From positions 124,001 to 188,000 of the forward strand of contig JAOTON010000200.1 in assembly GCA_034440635.1 (NCBI GenBank): a stretch of DNA of 64,000 nucleotides, in the 5' to 3' direction. How positions within the stretch are numbered: the stretch's first letter is position 1; every line of letters begins with the position of its first letter. Below, piece by piece: positions 47,167 through 59,683 of this stretch. The translations under genes were made by a program, and so were the position numbers. The stretch is from Lepas anatifera. Taxonomy: Eukaryota; Arthropoda; Thecostraca; Lepadidae. Under the pieces are notes generated by a model. It ran no database searches, had not been told where the DNA came from, and worked only from the letters and a program-made list of their open reading frames with translations.

Positions 47167-50010
47167 AGCAGAGCCCGACCCGCAGGCCCAGCCACAAAGA
47201 GAACCGCTGCGTCTGCTGAAGAGGTGGATGACCGGCTGTTGCAGCGCCCTTCCCCGTTGCCCATGGATCTCAAACGTACGGAACCGTTTACGATCCACAT
47301 TGTCCCAAAACATGCAGACCATTCTAAGAGAACTTGGATCTAGAGCTGAGCTTCTGAATGGTAATTAAAAATGAAAGGTACAGTTTGGAAAAGGAACAGC
47401 ATGTCAAACTAACGATGCTCGGTGGATCTGTAACTTTTTAGGTAGGAATGATGTGGCTTACACGGAAACTACATTAACAAAAAATATAATAATATCGTGC
47501 CAATAATCCCCGGGATTATCGATTCAAAAGCCTAATTTTTTTATAAAACTCAGGCATGTCACGGACAGAATTGACACAGAACTGAGAGACACGCGTTGAA
47601 GGTCGCTCCATGTCATATCTGCCGGAGCCATAACATCTGAATTTTAGGTGTCAGTGTGCTACATGGCTTTCGGGACTGAATCCAACCCTTAAAATCAGCA
47701 CGATAACCAGCTGAAACTGTACCTTATAAACTTAACTTTGCAACAATTCATATTTCCTCAGGTGACTAAACCTACCAAAAACGAAATGTTGCATTATTAT
47801 CAATTAACGGTACATTATTAACGGCGAGCGTGCCAGAATCAGGTGATTAGTTGAGTGTTTTAATAAAAACGCTAGAAGCAGAGCCCATCCGAGAACAAAT
47901 GCGAAGAGACACCTACCACAGAGGCCATTGTCAAGGCCAGACCGAAAATCCGCGCTGTCTGGCGGGTTGGTAACAGGCCCATCAGACGCGCCCTAAAATT
48001 CCAACAACGATGCAGCCCGTCTTGTTTCCGCCGACAGGTTGCATGCCTCCAATCAAGTCACATCTAACTGCGCGGGAATGTGACCACCTGCTAACTTAGC
48101 TGCCAAACCTGATAACCAACTTGACAGGCGGGTTCACGGAGCTAAGGAACAACCGACCGGCAGATTTCATTTCCGCTTGTTGGCAGAGATCGATCGGGGC
48201 AAATATTTCACCGGTAACCGAAGTGCACACAAACACGCCCGAAGCCTGATCCTGTTTTCTAGGGGAGCTGCACTTCCCTCGCAAACAATTCTAAACACAC
48301 AAAGACCGGCGGGCGACCGGCCGTACAGGCGTGATGCCGCACAGGACATGGAACGCAGAAACCCCGGCGACCGGAAAATCAGACCGGCCTCACTTCCGGG
48401 TCTCTGCACTACTTGTGTGGGAGTTGGGACGAAAACTCGACACATCGAACACAATCAAAGTGTCGTCGTGCTGGGAGTCCTGCGGCATCGGGATGCCTCA
48501 GGGCATAGCCGAGTCACGACTCTGCAGCGGCGGGAACGGCCGCGAAACAGCCACACGGCGGGGACGAGTGGCACTGCAAGGCTAGCTCTTCCCTTTCCAC
48601 CCCGGCTGAAATACAGCACTGAGTGCTAGAGGCCAGCAAGGGACATCCTGGCCTTCCGCACTGTCCCACTCCACGTCAGTCTGCCCTGTCCCTTTCCATT
48701 CTCGAAAACATATTGGTAGAAGTGCTCCTCTCCCGTTCCGTGTCACCCCGTGAATTTTTGGTCCACCACGTCCTCTTTCAACGCGATTCTTGTCCCACGC
48801 AGATCTCTACTGCACATGCACACGTTGTCTGCTGCCAGGATATATGAGAAAAAGAAAGGAAAGTCTTCCCACACCAGGTACCGGCCGCTCGGCGCCCACC
48901 TTCGCACCCGATGTCTGATAGTTTCTGAAAATCCTCAGCTACGAGACTTTTCCACTGATTTTTGTGCGTAATCAGAATCTTTCTGGGTTCAAAAATGTTC
49001 ATGTGACATTAAACAAAATATTCAAGGCAGCAATGACTAGCAAACATTTAGGACGGACGTTAATGACTCCCTTTCGTACGACAATATTGGAACTTGTCTG
49101 GCACTGCCTCGAGGCAGCTTAAAAGCACATAGATACTCCTTCCAAACCTTCCGGACCACGACAGCTAGTTGGCAGACCTCGGAGGCCACGCCGCAAACCA
49201 TAGGCGAATCCAGGATTTCTGATGGGGGAGGGGACACTTTGCTAAAGGGGCGCTATTTAGGTCCGGAGAGGGCGTCATTCGACCAGCGCGCTGGCGCCTC
49301 TGCACCAATTCTTACAGTGCGACCGATCAGAGGGGCGCTAAATTACATAGTGGAGGGCACCAATATTTGCACCCTGGAGGGAGTGGGGCCTCAGGAGGGC
49401 CAGGGCTCAGTATAAGGGCACTAGGCGGGTGGATCGGGAAAGCTCCTCCCCTGCAGCAGCCTGTGCCAGACGAACCAACAGCCCCGAAAACCATCTCTGC
49501 ATGTAGCCTCGGCTCACACTGCACCCGCCCCCCGGCACCTGTAGCCCTCTCCAGCCGCTCAACCTCGGACCGGACCAGCGGCGGGGCAGGTGGCACACAC
49601 GCATGTCCGTTTGGTTTGGCTCCGCCGCAGCGTCGCCGCTGATGAACGGCATCGTCGCGTCGGCGGCGACGATGAAAGCGGCCGTGTCGTCCGTGTTTTT
49701 CTAACCGAGATCGCTGCGGCCACGCGGCGCGCCGCGGCGGAATGTGAAGAGGCAGGGGCGGACGATGACTGAGCGGCTCAGGAAGAGGACACGAAAAGAG
49801 CCTGGAGCGGTTTTCGCGGCCTGGTGCAATGGTGCGTATACATTTGGCAGGCACAAGTGCAGTTTACACGGTAGTTTTTACGGAGGGGAGGGTACCCACC
49901 CCCCCCCCCTCCTTCCTCGTCAAAGCGAAGCAGGCTCAGACCCCTTCAATGAGCGTATTAAAAACACAAAATCCTGTGTTGTCCTAATACCCCGCTGAAT
50001 TCCTCCCCGG
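47167..50010. other. Stretch without recognisable gene
   Basis: Unique DNA. CpG-rich at about 48330-48560 and 49430-49770. Near 49200, 'ataggcgaatccaggatttc' resembles a hAT-type terminus but has no matching partner end. A run of nine or more C lies near 49901. Confidence 0.3.
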
Positions 50011-50052
50011 GCGTGTGCCTGGCTTGGAAGCGTCAAACCAAACCAACCCAAT
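50011..50052 (+). mobile_element. Possible SINE 3' tail fragment
   Basis: gggcgtgtgcctggcttgga followed by agcgtcaaaccaaaccaaccc resembles the end of invertebrate SINEs with GTTAAACCAAACC-type tails. No head or flanking duplication was found, so this is only a resemblance. Confidence 0.25.
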
Positions 50053-50084
50053 GGCCCGGCAAGGCACTTGTGCCTTGCTGGGCC
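50053..50084. other. Strong 15-bp hairpin
   Basis: ggcccggcaaggcac and gtgccttgctgggcc are inverse complements at 14 of 15 positions around a 2-nt centre (tt). The function is unknown. Confidence 0.7.
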
Positions 50085-51888
50085 GTGCCTTTTAAATTAT
50101 TGTAGGAAAAGTACAATCGTTTGTGCTACCGGCAATCGGGCACCCATCTCATTTTGACCGTGACAATTTTGAAGATGGTGATTAACAGGCTAGGTGAAAA
50201 CACAAAAAAGTGGAAAACAAAAGTGAGGGATAACACTGTATTCATCGGCCAGGTCTCTAGTGGAAACGTATGTATGTTAAGAATGGACAATTTTTCCCTT
50301 CCCATGAAGGTATCGCGCCATGAACTGCCAAGCCCCCAAACGGGCATTGGGCGGACTTTCTCAGAAGGGGGAGCAGGACTGCCGAAGCGCTCCCGATGAT
50401 GAAGTAATAGCGGAAGGCCAACGTCAACACAGCGCGCAGATGTGGGCCAGTGGAAACGAAGGAGCGACCTAAATCACTCGCCCTGCAGACTGACGCGGAC
50501 GCATGTCAAGCCAGCCGCCGCGGTGGAGAGCAGCCTCCGCGCCGCCGCTTCAAATCCATCGCGTCGTCGGCCCGCACGTGTCGCCGTCAGTTCACCACCT
50601 CGGTAAATCAGTGTCGGAACAACAGGCCTTACAGTTGTCGGGGGCAGACTTACGGCCAGCGGCCAGAGTTACGGCTGCTGCCCCGGGCCGCGGTGCCCGG
50701 CAGCGCGCGCTCAGACGCCCCGCGTCTTTACGAGCACACAAACGTCACCCCATCTGATTCAGCGCAGATGAAGGGCAGCGCACGGTGCGCCTGACAATCC
50801 AGCGCACTGTGGGTATAACGATGTCAAAGGCGGATTTAACAGGCTTGCCCAGGCCGGTGCGAGCAGGATGTCAGGAATGGAAATGAGGACGCTCTTGGCG
50901 ACAGGTGTATCGCTTGCTGGGGGAGGGGGGGCTAGTTCGAAGAATACCTGACCCACCGCCAAGTTTTAATTATTCCAAAATATTTTCATTCCCTATAAAC
51001 ATACCTTGGCATAGTCATTCCCTATAAAGATACCTATCCCCCCAGTAAGTGACCATTTTTCGACACACACCAGCAGAAAAATTAGGCTTATGCCTACATT
51101 TCAATGGGCTTTGTACAATTGTTCGATGAGTTGGGATTAATGGCGATAGCAGAAGAACACCAGCTGTTTCTATTCATTCCATCGGCATTCGCTCCAGGGC
51201 GGACAAGCCACTAACTGAAATCCAAGACCGACTGCGTGCATTTGTGTTTACCCCGATACCACCCAATCACTCTGGCGGCCCGTACACAGTTCTGTGCACG
51301 GGTCGCAGACCTCCCACGCCGCCGCTCCGGAGACTGGCGCTGGTCGGGCTGGTCGACGGGCGACGTTCCACGAGCGTTCCACACGAAAAACTGGCGGCGG
51401 GATCCGGCCGGACGGCCGCCGCCGCCGACCACAAAAGAAGCGCCGGCACGCGGGAATGCGGGAGGGGTCTCCGGCTCGGTGCCTGGCCCTCCCTCCCTCC
51501 CCGGATAATTTGCCCTTGAACCGGCGTCGCACGAGAGCCTAGACAGGTTGCACGTGCCCAGGAAGAGGCCAGGCTCACTGGCCTCCCTGGAGACGGATGG
51601 TCTACGAAAGCAGGAAAGGGCGACAGCCGCGCGACAAATGGACAGACCGGGCCCGTCAGAATTGTCACAACAACTCAAGCTCCACCGCCAACGCACCGGC
51701 GGTGGAATATCGGTAGTAAAAATAATACAGAAAAGAGCGATATCCAGGCACGCGACATAGCAGGGTAACAAACAATGGCGAACGTACCCAGAGGCCGATC
51801 AGAACAGTCGGTGCCTGCATGCGATGCACGTCACAACAGACTGACGTCACAACACCCGGGAAAGGTTTATCGAGATCCCGGAGGAGCG
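50085..51888. other. Stretch without recognisable gene
   Basis: Unique DNA, CpG-dense at 50500-50720 and 51290-51500. A short duplicated word (cattccctataaaKatacct) occurs near 50989 and 51016. Overlapping ORFs on both strands in the CpG block are not supported as genes. Confidence 0.3.
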
Positions 51889-52268
51889 GACGGAACAGCA
51901 GCGAATCCAGCTGCAGCTCCCTCCGCGTCCGACGGAACAGCAGCGGATCCAGCTGCAGCTCCCTCCGCGTCGGACGGAACAGCAGCGGATCCGGCTGCAG
52001 CTCCCTCCGCGTCGGACGGAACAGCAGCGGATCCAGCTGCAGCTCCCTCCGCGTTCGGACGGAACAGCAGCGGATCCGGCTGCAGCTCCCTCCGCGTCGG
52101 ACGGAACAGCAGTGGATCCAGCTGCAGCTCCTCCGCGTCGGACGGAACAGCAGTGGATCCAGCTGCAGCTCCCTCCGCGTCGGACGGAACAGCAGCGAAT
52201 CCAGCTGCAGCTGTCTCCGCGTCGGACGGAACAGCAGCGGATCCGGCTGCAGCTCCCTCCGCGTTGAA
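51889..52268. repeat. Minisatellite, 42-bp unit, 9 copies
   Basis: Units of ggaacagcagcggatccagc plus tgcagctccctccgcgtcggac. One unit has a one-base insertion (gcgttcgg) and one a one-base loss (ctcctcc), which would break any single frame. That argues against coding. Confidence 0.93.
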
Positions 52269-52625
52269 CGGAACTACCGTCGGTGTAAGTGAGGGCCTGG
52301 GGCGGCTCCCAGGGCGCTGGCAGCCCAGTGGTTACACCTAATCGGGCAGCATTAGTGGCCGCTGGACGTCCGGAGCGGGGTCGTTAGAACTCTGGCAAGG
52401 ACAGGCCGGTCAGCGGAGAGCTTGGCTGGACGCCCTGCTTCAACCCGAGTCGCACAGAGGCCGGCAGAAACTCATCAGTGAACTTCACCATAGCTCCAGG
52501 TATAGAGAATCCTCGGATAATTTTTTAGACTCGTAGAGTGCTCACTTTATGTCCTCGTAAACGAATTCCACCAACAGTTGAGCCATTTGACTCACGATAA
52601 GTGAACCACCGAAGTTAACACCGCG
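52269..52625. other. Stretch without recognisable gene
   Basis: Short unique interval between the 42-bp minisatellite and a foldback element. Nothing recognisable. Confidence 0.3.
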
Positions 52626-52640
52626 TTAAAGCTGAACTGT
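52626..52640. repeat. 15-bp direct repeat flanking foldback element, left
   Basis: ttaaagctgaactgt, identical to 53006-53020. Confidence 0.7.
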
Positions 52641-53005
52641 TGATAAGTTTTTAGTGCTGCGGCGAGGAGCATGATATGTTGTTAAGATGCCTGCTTCTCC
52701 TGATCCGAAATGTAAAAACACTGAAGATTGTATTTGCACGCCTTTAGAATCGTGTAATATCAAATCGCGAGACCTCGAATTAGCTTCACAAAATGCCTTT
52801 TAGATGAATCGTTAAAAATAGATTGGATGTCGTAAAAATAGACGACATCCAATCTTATTTTAACGATTCATTCTAAAAGGCATTTTTTTGAAGCTCAATT
52901 CAGTCTGTATACTAGACTGAGAATTTGATATTTACTCCACGATTCTGATGAAGGGTAAATAAATCTTCAGTGTTTTACATTTCCGATTCAGAGAGGCCAG
53001 AAATC
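52641..53005. mobile_element. Foldback (long inverted repeat) element, about 365 bp
   Basis: Two arms of about 150-165 bp are inverse complements across a centre near 52837. The inner arms gattggatgtcg/cgacatccaatc are perfect. Outward matches include aatgccttttaga, tcaaat, agaatcgtg and aacactgaagatt. The right arm carries extra sequence (cagtctgtatactagactga) not in the left. A 15-bp direct repeat brackets the whole. There is no ORF. The transcript would fold into a long hairpin. Long-palindrome MITEs and foldback elements look like this, but a 15-bp duplication is longer than most DNA-transposon TSDs, so the superfamily is open. Confidence 0.65.
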
Positions 53006-53020
53006 TTAAAGCTGAACTGT
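53006..53020. repeat. 15-bp direct repeat flanking foldback element, right
   Basis: ttaaagctgaactgt, second copy. Its first bases overlap the outermost inverted-repeat match (cttaa/ttaag), so the exact element edge is uncertain. Confidence 0.65.
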
Positions 53021-53624
53021 CTTGAAAGCCATACCGCATTGAACATTTTTTGCACAACTAAACTCTTCAATCTATCCAAACGGGCCCGCTCTCCAAAACG
53101 CGATGATTTGAGCGAAAGGGTGCAGTTCGCCAGTGCCACACAAGCAAGCCCGCGCGGCAAACACGTTCTGAAACATGTCCAACGCTTTTGGTGTGACACA
53201 CTGTGTAACAGCTTTACCTCAGACCGTGGGCTCCAGCCCATGCAGTTCGCGTGATAGTGCCCAACAAACGTCCCATCACTCATGCAGGATAGCGGAAATC
53301 GTTACCGGGCGGCCTGGTATCGGTGACCCTCAGCCCAGCGCTGCAGTAAAACCAGGGCCGAGGCCTGGGGACCAACCAAAACGAGACGATTTTCGGGGAG
53401 TGCCTGCGCACGAGTCGCGGCTGACATGCTCGTTTGTCTTTCATTGGTTAAGAGAGACGTGTACGAGCGTCATTACAATTTTGACAGCAGCTAACATGGA
53501 TAGGGTGTAACAAGTCGCCTTTTTTCCTGCGTTTTTCTCGCCTCGTCGCAAATCTCCAATTACAGCGTATTCTGTTTTGTGTAAATAAAAAACATTCAAT
53601 GTACAGAAACGGGTAAAGTAAACA
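53021..53624. other. Stretch without recognisable gene
   Basis: Unique DNA between two mobile elements. The 100-111-codon ORFs on both strands overlap and look like chance. Confidence 0.3.
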
Positions 53625-53796
53625 AGTTCAGCCAGCGGATACAAAGGGGCTACGGGGCTCAAGCCCCCCAACCTCGAAATTTCAGAGCGTCAAAAGTAAA
53701 TGCGTGGCCGGAGGCTGATCCAGGGCAATGGCGTGGGAGGCCCCAGCCCCTAGCCCCCATCCCAAATGGAGTCCTGGGGCCGCCACTGGGCTCAGC
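53625..53796. mobile_element. hAT-type MITE, 156 bp plus 8-bp flanks
   Basis: The body at 53633-53788 has inverted ends CAGCGG (left) and CAGTGG (right, minus strand), with GGGGC-rich subterminal sequence on both sides. Flanking 8-bp words agttcagc (53625-53632) and ggctcagc (53789-53796) match at 6 of 8. This is weaker than the copy at 6440 but has the same plan. There is no coding capacity. Confidence 0.45.
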
Positions 53797-56159
53797 CATA
53801 CGTGAGACAATGCTAAGAAGTTTCCACCAATATCAAAGCCATAAACATCAACTTTTGCCTCACTTTTAACTGCAATTAGACATCCGAGGACGCCACCATT
53901 GATATTTTAGAGGAGGATATTTAGAGGATATTTAGAGATGGGTAGACCAAACCCAAATTTGGAAACAAAGACTCACTTTTCCGTGCATTTAGTCGGTACA
54001 AGTCAAAATTCAACAGTCAGTATGAGGTTTAAATCATTTCAAACATATCTGCAATTACATAGACAACTGTGGAATATATACACTTTCTTCCTTTAGGTCG
54101 GCATTTATACCTATTTCCAGCGTAAATTATCGTCTGGGAAAAGGGCCGTGCAGCCAAAAGTGGCGACAAGGCTCCCCCTTCCCAGAGCTGAAGGCCCAGA
54201 CCCGCGGCCCCCGGGGCGATACCTCTGGCAGTGACAAGGCTCGTGTAAGAACTGTAACCATATTAACCACGATACTGGCGGTAAGCTTTCGCGCCGTTCC
54301 GACAGCGCGCTGCTATCGACACACACGCCGCGCAGTTTGCGTTGCCAGGCATGCCACCCCCTCCCCCTCCCCCCGGTTTCACATGACCCCCTCAGGCACT
54401 GCAGCCGCGTCTGGCTGAGTTTAATCACGGGAGAAACCATCAGCTGGCGCATCGCGCGGGTGCAGCCGCTGTCCCCGCGACCTCAATGACAGGCATGTGC
54501 TCCCGCGGCGTGGCGCGCCGCCACACGCCACAGCGCCTCTACTCAACAGCACATTTGCCAACATTATTTAACACATTTCTATCGGATAAAATACAAGCTT
54601 GTAACAGCTCCACGGCGAGCGACTTCTGTTGTTAAAAAATGGGCAAGTAAATTGTTGAGAAATTTAGTTTTCTCAAGCTTAGCCTGCATTACAAATTTGC
54701 GCCTTTCTGAAAGGATCGAATTCATTCGCTGAAAACAGGTTGGTTACTTGATGCATGATGGCAAGCTTCGAGATATCACGGAAGTAATTCTGGGAACAAA
54801 TCAAGCTTAAGATCCGCCACCGTCGTTAGTCGCAGTGCCCCACCTGGCACGGTGGTGCCAACGTCCCTGAGAGGTCATCAGCTTAATCATCAGCTCATCA
54901 GCTTTATCATTCGCTGCGTAAACCTATTTTCGTGACTCAAAGAACAGACCTGTTGTTTCCAGCTGGCAGTGCGTGCAATCAGTTCCAGAGAAAAGGCCCT
55001 GCACTGTATCCTGAGCTGCCCGGCTGTTTTTGTGAGCTGTTTGGATTTTTGCGCGGCAGATATCCTGCCATTTAGCGCCGGAGTCCATTTTCACCGGGTG
55101 AGAAGTGGGTCCTCCGACGTCCGCTTCGGCTGGTGCGCCGCCGCGCTCCGCGTGGCAGAGCCGCCGTCGCACAGTCCGCCTTTCACGCCCCAGTTCCGTG
55201 TGTCGCGACGCTGTCGACGACTGGGTATAAACCTGCAACCGACGTACTGGTGGCCCCGACAATGCCTTCGTCCTGCACGTGACGCGATCGTGACGTGATC
55301 CCCTAGCATCAGAAACGGGGGCCCCTCCTCTCCCCGCGAACGTGGCTCTTACGCGTCAGGCCCTGCCCACCATATCAGTGAGTCACGTGGCAGCTCATCA
55401 GGCCATCAGAGACAGATGTGCACAAGTCAGCGCGCAGACACAGCCCGCACGGAGGCGGGCCGCCACGCCAGTCAATACATCGGCCCCCAGATCAGCTCCA
55501 ACAGCACGCGATGACAAGAACGAGACTTTTGAGAGGTGTGGCGTCTGCCACGTTCTGCAAGCCTGTCACCGCGGCACCATCTGCCTATCCAGCACGCCAC
55601 CCTGCAAACTGCGCTCCAGCACAGCCACCGGCAGCTCCAACATGTCCAAAACGCCCCCTCCTGCGCCGTCCAAGGCAGCGTCAGGAGCGCTAGATTTTAC
55701 GACGTTGTTTTGCCAGTAACCCGACATCCTAGTATACAATGATGACCAACAAGCTGGAGTCAATACCGAGGTCTAATGACAACATTTCCATAGCAGCTTG
55801 GACACAAACAAAACAGATTCATGCAATTGGCCTGAACTGTCCACTGTTGAAAAGAGCCAGCCAGGTTATTGGTTGGTAACAGCTGAACACGAGCAATGGA
55901 GGGGCCTCGGAGGCCCCATCTATTTTTTTCGAGGTAGCCGGAGAACCGCTCGTAGCTGGAAAATATATACTAGGCCACATTTGAGACAATTCAACGCCAC
56001 ATCGATTGGTGAAATAATTTTGGCAATCAATCGAAAATATTTTGACTTATAGGCTTTCGAAGTCAGAACTGCATTTTGAGATCGCGACATTCACGTGGTC
56101 GGACCAGTTCCCCTGCATTGGAGGCCGAGTAGTGACGTCACAACGCCATATAAACGGAA
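53797..56159. other. Stretch without recognisable gene
   Basis: Unique DNA with CpG-dense blocks near 54440-54540 and 55090-55300. 'gatccgccaccg' near 54812 resembles a lone hAT-type terminus. Nothing is supported as a gene. Confidence 0.3.
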
Positions 56160-56465
56160 TTATATGTCAATGTAACCTCACATGAAGGTCAAGGTCAGAT
56201 GTCACAGACCAAGGTCATGCCAGCACTTTCAAGGTCATTGTCTCCATTGCTTCCTGTCGAATGGCGTTACCCAGCTTGACGTATATTATGTTATGACATC
56301 ATAGTTACGGTAAGTCAATGTAAAAGTCAAGGTCAAAAGTCATGTGTAAAGGTCAATCATCACTTCACGCCCAATGGCTGCTGTAGCGCTAGTTAAAGTG
56401 TACATTATATGGAGTATACCATATTGAGAAAAAAATAGTCAAGGACCTTAAATAACCTTGACCCC
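56160..56465. repeat. AGGTCA-motif-rich segment
   Basis: Many AGGTCA/TGACCT words, some in direct tandem (aaggtcaaggtcag, agtcaaggtcaaaagtc), resemble the interior of the TTAA element at 30388. It may be a remnant of a related element. No terminal repeats were found. Confidence 0.4.
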
Positions 56466-59400
56466 AACAATTTAGGAAATATACCTTGTGACTTTCCCTC
56501 TATGACCCTGGTGCGACTTTAGCATATTTCCGACTTTTTCCCGCATAATTACGACATTTCCCAATAGGTCCCAGCATGGGCAAGATTTGGACCTGTAAGC
56601 ACGTATTTGCCACACACACAATCCGGAAAAACAGAGATGGCGAAATGGTGGCAGGAGCGGAATGGCAGGAGCGGAGCGACGGGACGGGCCCCTGGAAACC
56701 GGCACCGGCCGAACACATTCACGTCCCAATAAGTGGTGCGTCCGGCGGAAGCGGAAGTTACCCTGTAGAAGGTTGAGCGGACCAGCGGTACCTCAGTTCC
56801 GCAAAGCCTCCATCAGTCCTGGCCCAAGCTCGAGCCGGACGCCGATTTGGGGCGCCAACAGCAGGAAGGCAGCAGGCCATTTAGAACCATGGCTTGTATT
56901 CATTCATTCCTACGAGGACAATACACAATACACGTACAATACACGCTACAACATATGGAAACAACAGATGTGCAACTAGAAGAATCCGCAGAGGATGGCA
57001 CCGAGGTTCAGGAACGATGAGTGAGGAGGGGGGATGGGGTAGGCGGCTCACAAACTGCCAGAGTCGACACAAACAAAACACAGATGTGCACAAGTCATCG
57101 CGACCTTAATGACCTCGTTTGAACTTGACGGCTAGACCTTGGTCAATGAAAATTTATTATACTGTAGATCACCATAGTCCCCACTCAACCCAACCGCTGT
57201 TTTTCTAAGCCTCTTAGTTTCTGAGATCTTAGGGGGTTACCAGGCGCACCTCCAGTGCTCTTTAGTGCCAGACCTCTCTCCAGTGCGGATGTTAATGTAG
57301 TTCGACGCCCAAAGAGCTGGAAATCAAATACAATGACAAACACCCGGCAACGCTGTTTCAGGGACAGCAACAGGCATTTTCAAATAGAGTCGAATCTTTT
57401 TCAAGAACCAGCCATCAGATCCACCTGGAAGTGTGCAGATGCTCATCCCCAGCGGGCGGTGGCCTGAGTGTATGGCACGTGCCAGACACAGCGACCGGGC
57501 CAAGTCGGCACACGCACAGTCCCAGCACGCGTGTCAGGACAGAGGTGGACGATCCCCATAATGCACCCACTGTGACGCCCACTCCCCGCCGCTCAGCGTA
57601 AATCCGATCTAAATCACCAATGCAACACGGAACCTCCTGCGTGGCCGTGCCGAAGAGGTTGTGAAGGGTGCAGCGACACGGAGGACGCCGACAGCTGCCG
57701 CCGACCCTTTGTGATAGCGTCTCCGTCACCCCGCCCATCCGGCCGGGAGGGCAGGACAAAGGAGGCCACCCCCTGAGGAACGGTGCACGTCCCGTGCCGA
57801 CCACAACAGGGCGACAGAGGCAACGACCCGGCCGCTTCCGCAAATGTTTTCTGCCAACCGGTCATTGAAACGGCCACAATACAAAATTGAAACAGGACGA
57901 GAGTAATTTGTCGAGCTGAAAGACGAAGTGCAAAACACCGCGGGAGATATTCAATCGAAACATTAAAGACCCAACAGGATGCTTCCGTTTCGTAGCCATA
58001 CACTACGGAGCCACCACCGCGTAACTGTGCGCTGTTCAGTCGCGTGAGGGGCCACTTTTGACTCTGGCTACAACAACGGTTGCGGTCATACAGCCGCCGG
58101 GAAGTCACAAGTTCAAACTTATGCTGACTACGGGCCTGTCCAGTGCACTTCAACCCCAGACTCTCGCAGTGAAGGAACCACCATTCTGCACCACTCCGGG
58201 CTTCTCACGACGGGGCTTCTGAACGGGACTGCGGCGGCATCAGGGAACCAGACGCCCTGCTAACCAGAGTTCAAATCCCGCACAGGCATTCTGCTAAGTC
58301 TTTTCGATCCCCGTACTACCCTTACAAAAAGGTTAAGAGTTGGCTAAGCGTATGACCACAGCAGTCGGTAAACACTCGAACCATCTCTCCAGTAGTCTCT
58401 CCGATTTCAACTTTTTGCGTTCCGTCAATCTCGGGGAGCAGCGTTGGTGTTTTGTTCGGACCGCTGTAAGCGAGGTGCGTTCACCCCGGGGCGGGGCTGA
58501 GGCGGTGTATCTCACGCGGGCCCGGTCACGCGGCGGCGGGTCGCCAGGTCACGGGTCACGTGACCACACATCCGTCAGCCGGCGGTGGCGGCATTAGCGG
58601 CGCACTCCGGCCGATAAACCGGCCCGGCCCCGCGTAACGGAGTTCCCGATAAACCAATGGGAACGGATTCCCTGCAAGTGGAGCTTCAGTTCTCTTTAAA
58701 GAGAGTGTCCTACTTTTGCAATGGACTTTGAACTGAGATAGCAGTTTTGCTGTTCGTGTCGAGAAACCACAGTGTGCATATTTCATTTCACCCGAAGCTT
58801 TCTGCATTACATTTCCTCACACTTAAAAGTTAAAAATAAAGGACCTTAAGGCCTTAATTCATACCATAAAGGAATTTATACTCATCTTTAGCCACGCAGG
58901 TCACGTGATAAATGTTAGCAACGACATTGCTGACGAGACATTGCTTAAGCGGCCAGCCTCGCAATAACAGGCTATGGCTTAGGCCAAACCAAGGCAGTAA
59001 GAAGACGATATTTTTGTTTTGAGCGATTGAAGGTGGAAACCAAATGTGTTTTCTACATTTCCAGACTTAAGGTGTTCTTCTTTAATCCTTCTTGGAATTG
59101 TGATAAGTGATTTATTCCCTTCAAGCAAGGACTTGGACGGATTGAGAGTGATTTAGACTTTTCAACTAGGACCCATGAACCTGACACAGATGTTCCTGTT
59201 GTTGGCGTGATCAGTGATGGGTGACGTGCACGCATGCCAAAGTTCCCTTTCAAGAAACCAATTCGTCAGACGTTTTTATCCCTCCGATAGGTTCGGTAAA
59301 TAGATCGCTATTCGGTGAGAACGCAAGAAAGCCGTTCGCTTTCCTTCGTATGCGTATAAATAAGCTTGACTTATCAGTGTTTGCTCTCCCAAATGGTACG

Positions 59401-59683
59401 TTAAAAAGTGGCATTTACTTGGAACACACGAGCGGCCTCGGTACCAAGGTCCTTGGCACGCACCATTACGCTCTGAGGAAATATGGTGCAGCTGAGACGA
59501 AATGTGGCAACGGGGAACGCACCGTAAAAAGGAGAAAATTCCTTTTATTTGATTGGAACATTCACGTAAGCTCATAAAGCTCATTTTCTGTCATTTCCAA
59601 AAATAACGTATATTCAAATCACTAATGCCCGATGAAAATATCGTATTTCAAATGACAACTTGGTAAAATAGTGCTGACTGGCC
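56466..59683. other. Stretch without recognisable gene
   Basis: Unique DNA. At 58210-58290 a T-arm/B-box-like gagttcaaatcccgc follows 'ccagacgccctgctaacc', suggesting a tRNA-derived SINE relic without a clear A box. The 118-codon plus frame near 59221 has no ATG start and no recognised domain. Confidence 0.3.
58755..58793 (+). repeat. Dispersed repeat, copy 2
   Basis: gagaaaccacagtgtgcata plus tttcatttcac, the partner of 38153-38191. Confidence 0.6.

Noticed and set aside
49198..49400. Lone hAT-like terminus 'ataggcgaatccagg'
   Set aside because: No inverted partner end with an 8-bp direct repeat was found nearby.
51211..51771. 186-codon minus ORF in a CpG-rich block
   Set aside because: Overlapping long ORFs exist in several other frames here. 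Arg/Pro/Gly-rich composition is typical of chance ORFs in GC-rich DNA.
51775..52341. Plus ORFs over the 42-bp array
   Set aside because: One-base insertion and deletion between units shift any frame, so coding is unlikely.
58210..58290. Possible tRNA or SINE around gagttcaaatcccgc
   Set aside because: The T-arm-like word is good, but the D arm and acceptor stem are missing. Kept only as a remark in the stretch description.
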